Position numbers and translations under genes: made by a program. The notes under the pieces are model-generated. The model made no database searches. It was not told where the DNA came from and was given only the letters and a program-made list of their open reading frames with translations. Source: Caldilineaceae bacterium (GTDB taxonomy: Bacteria; Chloroflexota; Anaerolineae; Caldilineales; Caldilineaceae). Taken from it: a DNA stretch of 50,782 nt. Shown in pieces: positions 7,847 through 15,176 of the stretch (position 1 is its first letter; every line of letters begins with the position of its first letter). The stretch spans positions 1 through 50,782 of the forward strand of contig JAPKMW010000088.1 in the NCBI GenBank assembly GCA_026645575.1, given 5' to 3'.

Positions 7847-9016
7847 ATGAAGCTCCGTTCGCTTTTTATTACTCTTGGCCTTGGTTGTATTTTTTATCTA
7901 GCGCCACTCATAGTTGCTGGTCTACCGGTGACATGGCCGTTATTTTGGTTAGCCGCGCCCACGGATGAACCAGTTGTGCAAACAGGCCAAAGTAACAGCA
8001 CAAACAGAACAGCCGAACTTGCGCCAGATCAGCAAGGCACTTCCAGAAGTGTGCGCGATGATGCGGCCTTACTCCTGATCAGCAAATCAGCATTCCCGGC
8101 CACAGTCAAGGCTGGTGAGCCACTTACGTACACCATTGTGGTCAGTAACACGGGCACAACGGCCGCGCAACAGGTGATCATTACCGACAATTTACCGACT
8201 GGTTTACATTTTTACGGTCAATCAACCATTACTGTGGACAACGGCGTCAAACCACAATTACAAGTCAGCGCCCACCGGATCACCGGCACGGTTGAAATCC
8301 TCCAGCCAACCGGCCAGATTGTGATTATCGGCCGTACACTTGTCGATCTCCAGGCCACCGGTACAACCTTGCTCAACCGTGCCGTGGTAACCGCCACCAA
8401 CAATGGCAACCGTGACAACTCGGCAACCGTGACAACGACCTTACTCACCGCAACCCCTACATCAACACCAGTCGCAACCGCAACGCCGACCGTAACGCCG
8501 ACAACCCTTGCCACCGCCACACCATCCCCCACCACGATCATTACACCTTCGGCTACGCCCACGAATGTACCAGACCTAGCGGATTTACAGATCAAAAAAA
8601 CGGCGGCGCGCGATCCTATCGTGGGAGGTAGCCTCATTACCTACACGATCCAGGTCAGCAACGCAGGGCCAGGAGCAGCGCGCAAGGTTGTCGTACACGA
8701 TCTTTTGCCCAAGGATCTCTTCTATGAAGGTAATTCAGCGCTCACCGTGCTGCTTGGGCAAACCCCCACGTTGCAACTGAGCCAGACGGAGTTGACAGCA
8801 ACGCTCATGATGCTCGACGTTGGTGGTTTGCTGACCATTACAGCGCCAGTACGGACCCCGGCAACAGTTATTAATCAGATGCTGATCAACCAAGCAACGG
8901 TTACAGCCGACACCCCTGATCCGCAACCCGCCAACAATAACGCCGGTGCGCCGGTGATCCTCTTCCCGTCAAGACTATTGGAGCGCAAGAACTATTTGCC
9001 GCTGATTGCACGCTAA
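7847..9016 (+). CDS. Secreted protein with two DUF11 domains and C-terminal YLPLIAR
   Basis: A 389-residue protein. A signal peptide (MKLRSLFITLGLGCIFYLAP) is followed by two DUF11 domains: one beginning near LLISKSAFPATVKAGEPLTY and a second at DLQIKKTAARDPIVGGSLI. Both show the IVVSNTG/IQVSNAGP strand and the TDNLPTGL/HDLLPKDL motif. A Thr-rich linker separates them. DUF11 domains are beta-sandwich modules of bacterial surface proteins. The protein ends RKNYLPLIAR, a terminal motif shared with the giant protein at 11122-14940 and possibly a sorting or anchoring tag. ATG 7847 is chosen for the signal peptide; no strong ribosome binding site is seen, and TTG 7808 is possible. Confidence 0.82.
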   Translation: MKLRSLFITLGLGCIFYLAPLIVAGLPVTWPLFWLAAPTDEPVVQTGQSNSTNRTAELAPDQQGTSRSVRDDAALLLISKSAFPATVKAGEPLTYTIVVSNTGTTAAQQVIITDNLPTGLHFYGQSTITVDNGVKPQLQVSAHRITGTVEILQPTGQIVIIGRTLVDLQATGTTLLNRAVVTATNNGNRDNSATVTTTLLTATPTSTPVATATPTVTPTTLATATPSPTTIITPSATPTNVPDLADLQIKKTAARDPIVGGSLITYTIQVSNAGPGAARKVVVHDLLPKDLFYEGNSALTVLLGQTPTLQLSQTELTATLMMLDVGGLLTITAPVRTPATVINQMLINQATVTADTPDPQPANNNAGAPVILFPSRLLERKNYLPLIAR

Positions 9017-9089
9017 GTTTCCCCACACTGATTATTATTCAGGACTTGTGCCGCTTTAAACTAACGCAGGTCTCAACGGCTCTATGGAA

Positions 9090-9118
9090 AAGCCCGGCTT
9101 TTCAGAAATGCCGGGCTT
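9090..9118. terminator. Bidirectional intrinsic terminator
   Basis: A hairpin with perfect 9-bp arms (AAGCCCGGC at 9090-9098, GCCGGGCTT at 9110-9118) and an 11-base loop. Short A- and T-rich flanks lie on either side. It sits between the convergent DUF11 and DHH genes. Confidence 0.8.
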
Positions 9119-9137
9119 CTTTGCGCTATAAATTTTG

Positions 9138-10172
9138 TCACATCTGCACCAGCGGCTCACCAAGCTGATCCGCCGGCACATTCAGTTGTGCTAAAAAGTG
9201 GCGACAGAGTTCATTGATCAGATCATCAGGCGTTGCGCCATTGAGTGGGATCGACGCCCCGGCCATGGACCCATGCCCGCCCGCCGATCCGCGGCCGCCA
9301 ACGACCGATTGGATCAAGCGCCCGGCCCCTTGTTGGTAGGTCGTGCGCACCGACAGGTAGAGATGCTCTTTATGGATGCCGGCGCAGAAGACCCAGCGTA
9401 ATCCCTGGCGCCGCATAAAGAAATCGGCGATGTTGGCGGCCAGGTCCGGGTAACTCATGGCCCCCAGATAGGAAACCATGACCTGATCATAACAGCGCGC
9501 CGATTGGAGGGCATAGGTCAAGGTGCTGAAATAGTCGCTGGGCATGGGGGCATGTTCAATTTTGAAGACGGCGGCCAGATCCACCTGCGGCCCCAGATAA
9601 CCAAAGGCGGCGCGATCACACTCTGACGCGCCGCGCTCTAGCCCTTGCGTGTCGGTCTTGATGCCATAAAAAAGCGCCGTGGCTAAGGTCGGTGAAATGG
9701 GCAGATTGGCGGCGCGCAAATACTCCACTAGCAGCGAAGCGGTCGCCCCCACTTGGGGACGAATGTCGGCGTAGGTCGCCTGTTTGTAGGCTGTGCGCAG
9801 CGGATGGTGATCGATCACAACCGTCGGCATAATCCCAACCGGTAGCGGCGCGTTCCCGGCGTCGGGCTGCGTGTCTACTAACACGACGTGTGACGCCGCT
9901 TTGAGATCGGTCGGGGTTAAGCGCTTCAGCGGAAAGTCGAGATAGCGGATCAAGGCCCGATTTTCCGCCCGACCAATGGCGCCCTGGTAGGCCACCGCGG
10001 CGGGGAGTTGCAAGTGTTCGGTGACGAGCGTTTGTAAGGCCAACGTACTGGCAATTGCGTCAGGATCGGGGTTATTGTGGGGTAAGATCAACACCTGTTC
10101 CGCCCCGGTCAGCGCATCGGCCAGGCGATTGAGGCGATTGGTTAATCCATTAAAACGGTGCTTCCCTTTCAT
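9138..10172 (-). CDS. DHH/DHHA1 family phosphoesterase (NrnA-like)
   Basis: A 344-residue protein with the four DHH-superfamily metal motifs: NNPDPDAI (I), VDTQP (II), VIDHHPL (III) and KTDTQ (IV). The C-terminal DHHA1 substrate domain has a glycine-rich GGRGSAGGHGSMAG loop. Length and layout match bifunctional oligoribonuclease/pAp phosphatases (NrnA), which degrade short RNA oligomers and pAp or cyclic dinucleotide intermediates using Mn2+; this is family knowledge. AAGGGTGAAGGA precedes the ATG. The gene stands alone, convergent with the DUF11 gene. Confidence 0.85.
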   Translation of the reverse strand: MKGKHRFNGLTNRLNRLADALTGAEQVLILPHNNPDPDAIASTLALQTLVTEHLQLPAAVAYQGAIGRAENRALIRYLDFPLKRLTPTDLKAASHVVLVDTQPDAGNAPLPVGIMPTVVIDHHPLRTAYKQATYADIRPQVGATASLLVEYLRAANLPISPTLATALFYGIKTDTQGLERGASECDRAAFGYLGPQVDLAAVFKIEHAPMPSDYFSTLTYALQSARCYDQVMVSYLGAMSYPDLAANIADFFMRRQGLRWVFCAGIHKEHLYLSVRTTYQQGAGRLIQSVVGGRGSAGGHGSMAGASIPLNGATPDDLINELCRHFLAQLNVPADQLGEPLVQM

Positions 10173-10609
10173 TCCTTCACCCTTCTTTCTTCCGCAAAAT
10201 CAGGAGTCCGCAGTCGTGTAATCCACAGTCAGTCCCAGAGGGAACCCAGTCCAGCATCCAGAGTCAAGCTACAGTGATCTCCGCTGTGTTGCGGTCTACT
10301 GAAAATCCAATAAGAAACCGTGCGCTTGTGCGCGCTGGCACTATACAACCGGAAGCATTTGACGGCCAAATCAGGTGATTGCCACCACCGTCAGGAGGGA
10401 TGTGGACAAAAAGTAGCCGATCCGTCATCTTTGCGTCACAGAAAAGTAAGGCAGACTTGATGGTAGATTACAGGAATGCGCTTTTAGGTGGTAAGTGTGT
10501 TGAAAATTGGTAGTGTAAACGTCATTCTAGCACACAAACGGCGAACAACGCCGATCATGCGCATTGCTGACAACGGTGATTGTATTGTAGTACGTAGGAA
10601 ACATGTAGC

Positions 10610-10741
10610 TTATTTGTTGACTTGCTCGATTTCGGCCAGTGGTAAGCCTGTGATGCGCGCAATTGTCGCCCTGTCGATCCCATCAATAAGCCTGGTGCGG
10701 GCAATTTCCAACCTTCCTTCATGAATTCCGTCCGTCCTCCC
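10610..10741 (-). pseudogene. Relic of Rpn/PD-(D/E)XK transposase-like family protein, C-terminal tail only
   Basis: Forty-three codons on the minus strand read IHEGRLEIARTRLIDGID and then ARITGLPLAEIEQV before a TAA. This is the characteristic tail of Rpn/YhgA-like proteins, where EGR-LEIA repeats lead into an I-ITGL-x-EI helix. An in-frame TGA lies directly upstream and no nuclease domain is found beyond it, so only the last portion survives. Family assignment rests on this short tail. Confidence 0.55.
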
Positions 10742-10809
10742 TCAGGGCATTTTGTTTGACCCTTCCTAGTTGGCTTCACTCTATAGCAAACTTATAGCAA
10801 ATGTGAAAG

Positions 10810-10847
10810 GAACAGTGGCAGGCGAAATGCTTCATCTGCCACTGTTC
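10810..10847. repeat. Perfect 12-bp inverted repeat
   Basis: Arms 10810-10821 and 10836-10847 are perfectly complementary around a 14-base loop. A second, imperfect inverted repeat follows at once (10848-10859 with 10875-10889). Confidence 0.75.
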
Positions 10848-11121
10848 GGCGCCTGTTCGCCAGGGCTGCTACGTCGAAACAGGCGCGCCGGTCAGCCTTG
10901 TGTAGCAGTAGAACCATGTTCACGCTTAGTCAAAATGCCGTTGACACGGGGCAATCTGGCCTGTCATAATAAGTTTAGCTTACGAAAAATTCAGAATTTG
11001 CACAATAACACTCAACCACAACTTCTCTACTTCTGAACAATACCGTGATGCACCAAATATTTACCAACGATAATCAGTAGAATGTTATCCCCCGTACCAC
11101 GCGGGGAGAAAGCGACTGTCT

Positions 11122-14100
11122 ATGCTTGTGAATGCGGATAATTGGGGGCCTAAATCTAGCCACCGCTTATGGGATCAAGGTTGGTCATGTTGTCGGATCA
11201 GTGTTCCGTTGATTGCCCTCTTACTCTTTTGCTTTGCCACGCCAGTCTATGCGAATAACGATACTAACGGCGTTACGCCTCTTCAACAAGCTTCCTTTGA
11301 AGAAATTGGCATTGCCATTGGTGATACAGTGAACGGCGGGATTGGCGTCTCTGGCGAGCAAGACATCTATACCTTCACGGCAACGATTGATCAGACGATC
11401 TTTTTTGATCTTCGCGCCAGCGATCTCTCGGCCTACGTATCGCTTGTAGACCCGAATGGCCTGACCATTTTTGATGAGTGGCTTGCCGATAGCGGCCCAT
11501 ACACGTTGCCGCAAAGCGGTGTCTACCGGCTCACAATCGATGGTGTAGACGATGCGGTTGGCACATATACCTTTAAATTGTGGAATGTGCCAGCCCCGCA
11601 CCAATTTGCTGTTGCTATCGGGAATACGATCTTTAACGGCGTTCCCGCCCCCGGCGCCGGCAATATTGAGACGCCAGGCGTCACCGATGTCTATACTTTC
11701 ACGGCAACGGCTGGTCAACGCATCTTTTTTGATCTACGGCAAGGTTCACTGGCTGCCCATGCGTCCTTGGAAGACCCGGAAGGATTGCGCATCTTTGATG
11801 AGTGGATCAATGACATTGGCCCGCACACACTGCCGTTGGATGGCATCTATCGGCTTGTTATCGATGGCGTTGGCGATGCAACCGGCGCCTATAACTTTAA
11901 ACTGTGGAATGTGCCGCCCCCACACCAATTTGCGATTGCGATTGGTGATACCATCTTCAATGGCGTTCCTAGTGCCGGCGCCGGTAATATCGAGACGCCA
12001 GGCGTTTCCGATGTCTACACCTTTACAGCGGCGGCTGGTCAACGCATCTTCTTTGATCTACGGAGCAGCGCCCTCTCGGCTTATGTGTCACTAGAAGACC
12101 CGGAAGGGTTGATTGTTTTTGATGAATGGATCAATGATATTGGCCCGCACACCTTGCCGCGGGATGGCGTCTATCGGCTTGTTGTCGATGGTGTCGGCGA
12201 TGCAACCGGCGTCTATAACTTTAAGCTGTGGAATGTGCCGCCCCCACACCAACTTGCCATTACGATTGGTAACATTATCGATAATGGCGTCCCTAACGCC
12301 GGCGCCGGCAATATCGAGACGCCCGGTGTACATGATGTCTATACTTTCTCAGCGACGGCTGGTCAGCGCCTCTTTTTTGATCTGCTGGTCGGTGAAATTT
12401 CGGCCTATGTGGCGCTGGAAGACCCCGAAGGCTTGATCGTCTTTGATGCATGGATTGGTGACATTGGCCCATACACGTTACCACTGAATGGCATCTATCG
12501 GCTTGTTGTTGATGGCGTTGGTGATGCGACCGGTGTTTACAAGGCTAAACTAGTTGATTTAGACGCACCGACAGCCACGCCAACGACCGAGGCTACGGCA
12601 ACATCAACGCCAACGACAATAGCAACACCAACCCCTACGCCCACGGCGACCGGTACGCTTGGGCCAACCCCCATTCCCACGCCAGTCTGTGCATTATTCA
12701 GTATAAACCTAAGCGGTACACAGGAAGTGCCGCCCAACACCTCTACGGCCACCGGTTCGGCCACGGTCTTGATCAACACGATGGTAAATTTGCTGCACTA
12801 CGATCTTGCCTACAGCGGGTTGACCGGTGTTGAAACTGCTGCCCATCTCCACGGCTTTGCAGCGCCTGGCGCCAATGCCGGCGTTCTCTTTACCTTGCCG
12901 ACCGGCAACCCCAAAACCGGCGATCTGAGCTATAGTGATGAGCAAGAAAGCAGTCTATTGAATGGACTGGCCTACTTTAACATCCACAGCAGCGCCTTCC
13001 CCGGCGGTGAACTCCGGGGACAGTTGGCCGGTGGGGTGGAGGCGCCTTGCGTCCTGGCAACGACAACGCCAACCAGCACCCCAACAGCGACGGCTACATC
13101 TGGGGAAACGGTCACGGCGACACCTACGGCCACCGCCACACCAACGGCAACCGACGCACCAACCCTGTTGCCGACAGCAACGGCAACGCCAACCCTGTCC
13201 CCCACCCCGACAGTGACAGCCACGCCAAGCGCCACCGCAACCATGGTGACGCCAACCGCAACCCCGATTGGCAGTGACCCAGCGCCCGTCGTGATCAGCA
13301 TCGACCCCAACAACGGCCCTGACAATCAACTGACCGGTGTGACCATCCGTGGCGCCAATTTTGTGGGGACGCCTCAAGTCTTTTTGGGCGACCGCGCTAT
13401 GAGCGATGTGAGCCGGATCAACGCCGGTCAACTGTTGGCCCAAGTGCCGGCTGGGTTGACCCCTGGCGTCTATACCGTCCGCGTCTGCAATCCTGACGGC
13501 CAGTGTGGCGTGCTGCCCAATGGCTACACTGTCACGGGCACCGGACCAACCTTGAATGGTCTTACACCCAATCAGGGCTACAATGACACGCCTAACGAAA
13601 TCACCCTCTATGGCTTTAACCTGCAACCTGGTGTGATTGTCATGGTCGGCAACCTGACGCTGAGTGAAACGGTGCGGATTAACAGCACCCAGGTGCAGGC
13701 CGTTGTTCCGGCGGGGTTGACGGCGGGCACCTATGATGTAACGGCCCGCAACCCCGCTTCCGCGGCCACCGCCACCCTAAGCGCCGCTTACATGGTGCTA
13801 GACCCGATTGGTGATGATTTCTCCGCCGGTGACGAAGACCTCTGGACGACGCCGCTCACCATCCGCCAGGGTGAGACGGTCTTGTTGGGCTTGAATGTGC
13901 ATCGCCAGGGGGGCAAAACAACCCGCCAGGTCAAGGTCACCTTTTATCAGCAGCTTGCCGATGGCTCCCGGCAGGAAATCGGTAGCGTGACCACTGCCCC
14001 AATGGCGCCAGGGCCAGAGGTGGTGGAAGCCGTCTTTGTTGAATGGAACACCACCGGTCTGCCCAGTTCCGTGCAGGTGGTGGCGGTGATCGACCCAGAG

Positions 14101-14940
14101 AATGTCGAAACAGAGACGACCAAAGACAACAACAGCGCCAGCCGCCATTTCACCCTCTTGCCGTCGGCGGGCGATAGTGAACCGCCGATCATTACCCAGT
14201 TGCAGGTCAATGGCGGCGCCCCCCAAACCGAGAATGCGGCCATCAGTGTCACCATTGAGGCGAATGATGTTGGCGGCAATGTCGTCTCCATGTATCTGGT
14301 CGAGCGTGAGTTTAACTCCTCGGCTCGTCAGTGGGTCGCCATGCAGAACACGGGCTGGATTCCCTTCCAAAGCCCCTTTGCCTGGACGCTAACCAGCCGC
14401 GGTGGTGTGCGCTACATCCAGGCTTGGGTGAGCGATGGCGCCGGTAATATCTCGGAAGTGACGGTGAAGACACGTATCGACTATAATCCGCCGTCTGATC
14501 GCGTGCTGGCGGGACAGGTTCGCCTTTACCGGCGCACGATTACGGCTGGACAGCGCGTGAATATCACCTTGGAAACGTTGAGCGGCGATGCTGATCTCTA
14601 CGTCTGGACACCTGACGGCAACCAATCGTTTGTCAGCAACCAGGAAGGCGCGGCTATCGACAGCGTGAGCTTTACGGCCCCCCAAAGCGGTGACTATCAG
14701 ATCGAAGTCTTTGGCTATCAAGCCTCAACCTACCGCTTAACCATCGCCGTGGAGGGCGCCGGTCAAAGTCGCCGTGAAGAAACAACGGTGCAGTCTGTCG
14801 CCGCTACTAAAACGCCACGCAGCCAGCCGATCATCCATCCCAGCAACGAACCGGCCGGCAATGCAGCCGTACCCGTGGCGCCAATTGTGCAGACACCCAC
14901 GGCAGTCCGCACTTTGTATCTGCCCATGATTGTACGCTAA
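11122..14940 (+). CDS. Giant secreted multidomain protein (PPC-like repeats, CHRD, IPT/TIG, CARDB) ending YLPMIVR
   Basis: A 1272-residue protein. A signal peptide ends near ATPVYA (44). Residues 60-480 hold four PPC-like beta domains, the last three on a 108-residue period and nearly identical (VYTFTATAGQRIFFDLR, GIYRLVIDGVGDATG). A Thr/Pro linker leads to a CHRD domain at about 531-650 (SGTQEVPPN, HLHGFAAPG, FPGGELRGQL). After a second linker come two IPT/TIG domains (about 727-890), a CARDB-like domain (about 895-1020), an Ig-like segment (about 1025-1130) and a last PPC domain (GDADLYVWTPDG). The protein ends RTLYLPMIVR. No catalytic domain is seen, so an adhesive or structural surface role is inferred. 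The ATG at 11122 has a GGGGAG about 13 nt upstream, which is rather far. Confidence 0.85.
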   Translation: MLVNADNWGPKSSHRLWDQGWSCCRISVPLIALLLFCFATPVYANNDTNGVTPLQQASFEEIGIAIGDTVNGGIGVSGEQDIYTFTATIDQTIFFDLRASDLSAYVSLVDPNGLTIFDEWLADSGPYTLPQSGVYRLTIDGVDDAVGTYTFKLWNVPAPHQFAVAIGNTIFNGVPAPGAGNIETPGVTDVYTFTATAGQRIFFDLRQGSLAAHASLEDPEGLRIFDEWINDIGPHTLPLDGIYRLVIDGVGDATGAYNFKLWNVPPPHQFAIAIGDTIFNGVPSAGAGNIETPGVSDVYTFTAAAGQRIFFDLRSSALSAYVSLEDPEGLIVFDEWINDIGPHTLPRDGVYRLVVDGVGDATGVYNFKLWNVPPPHQLAITIGNIIDNGVPNAGAGNIETPGVHDVYTFSATAGQRLFFDLLVGEISAYVALEDPEGLIVFDAWIGDIGPYTLPLNGIYRLVVDGVGDATGVYKAKLVDLDAPTATPTTEATATSTPTTIATPTPTPTATGTLGPTPIPTPVCALFSINLSGTQEVPPNTSTATGSATVLINTMVNLLHYDLAYSGLTGVETAAHLHGFAAPGANAGVLFTLPTGNPKTGDLSYSDEQESSLLNGLAYFNIHSSAFPGGELRGQLAGGVEAPCVLATTTPTSTPTATATSGETVTATPTATATPTATDAPTLLPTATATPTLSPTPTVTATPSATATMVTPTATPIGSDPAPVVISIDPNNGPDNQLTGVTIRGANFVGTPQVFLGDRAMSDVSRINAGQLLAQVPAGLTPGVYTVRVCNPDGQCGVLPNGYTVTGTGPTLNGLTPNQGYNDTPNEITLYGFNLQPGVIVMVGNLTLSETVRINSTQVQAVVPAGLTAGTYDVTARNPASAATATLSAAYMVLDPIGDDFSAGDEDLWTTPLTIRQGETVLLGLNVHRQGGKTTRQVKVTFYQQLADGSRQEIGSVTTAPMAPGPEVVEAVFVEWNTTGLPSSVQVVAVIDPENVETETTKDNNSASRHFTLLPSAGDSEPPIITQLQVNGGAPQTENAAISVTIEANDVGGNVVSMYLVEREFNSSARQWVAMQNTGWIPFQSPFAWTLTSRGGVRYIQAWVSDGAGNISEVTVKTRIDYNPPSDRVLAGQVRLYRRTITAGQRVNITLETLSGDADLYVWTPDGNQSFVSNQEGAAIDSVSFTAPQSGDYQIEVFGYQASTYRLTIAVEGAGQSRREETTVQSVAATKTPRSQPIIHPSNEPAGNAAVPVAPIVQTPTAVRTLYLPMIVR
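11599..12555 (+). repeat. Three in-frame direct repeats of 324 bp
   Basis: The coding DNA for PPC-like repeats 2 to 4 of the large secreted protein recurs every 324 bases. Copies 2 and 3 are closest. This points to recent tandem duplication within the gene and a tract open to copy-number change. Confidence 0.75.
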
Positions 14941-14947
14941 GGGAATG

Positions 14948-14986
14948 ATCGAAGGGATTGGCGACGACATCGCCAATCCCTTCGAT
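14948..14986 (+). terminator. Hairpin with perfect 17-bp arms
   Basis: Arms 14948-14964 and 14970-14986 pair perfectly around a 5-base loop, 7 bases after the stop of the large secreted protein gene. It lacks a T-run and may protect the mRNA 3' end, with the true terminator just downstream. Confidence 0.75.
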
Positions 14987-15002
14987 CTAGCTTAAATCGA
15001 TC

Positions 15003-15034
15003 AAAAAAGGCGGGGTAGCAACCCCGCCTTTTTT
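15003..15034. terminator. Rho-independent terminator
   Basis: Arms 15003-15016 and 15021-15034 pair perfectly (A6-GGCGGGGT with its complement) around a 4-base AGCA loop and end in a T6 run. It is symmetric, so it could work in both directions, and it separates the surface-protein block from the sigma-fusion operon. Confidence 0.92.
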
Positions 15035-15176
15035 GATTGGCGCCTGCTGATTACGTTACTTCTGACACGGCAAGAGGGGCCTTGCTTTGGGCTTTGACAA
15101 ATTCGGGGTATCCTTTTCCTCAAGTTTTGGGACTTTTTAGCAGTGAACAATTCAGCAGACAGAGGAACATTCATTG

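Larger units (their letters stand above)
10173..11121. other. Long intergenic region with gene relic and hairpins
   Basis: About 950 bases with no intact gene. Near 10200-10270 there is a degenerate CAGTCC/GAGTC-type short-period tract. At 10610-10741 lies the leftward tail of a decayed Rpn-type gene. At 10810-10847 there is a perfect 12-bp hairpin, immediately followed by an imperfect GC-rich one (10848-10889). The right end should contain the promoter of the large secreted protein. Confidence 0.6.

Noticed and set aside
10488..10724. A 78-codon plus-strand frame in the long intergenic region
   Set aside because: It is antisense to the Rpn-like tail, which has clear family character on the other strand.
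12955..13626. A 223-codon minus-strand frame with Cys/Trp/Gly-rich tail
   Set aside because: It is antisense to the linker and IPT domains of the giant protein.
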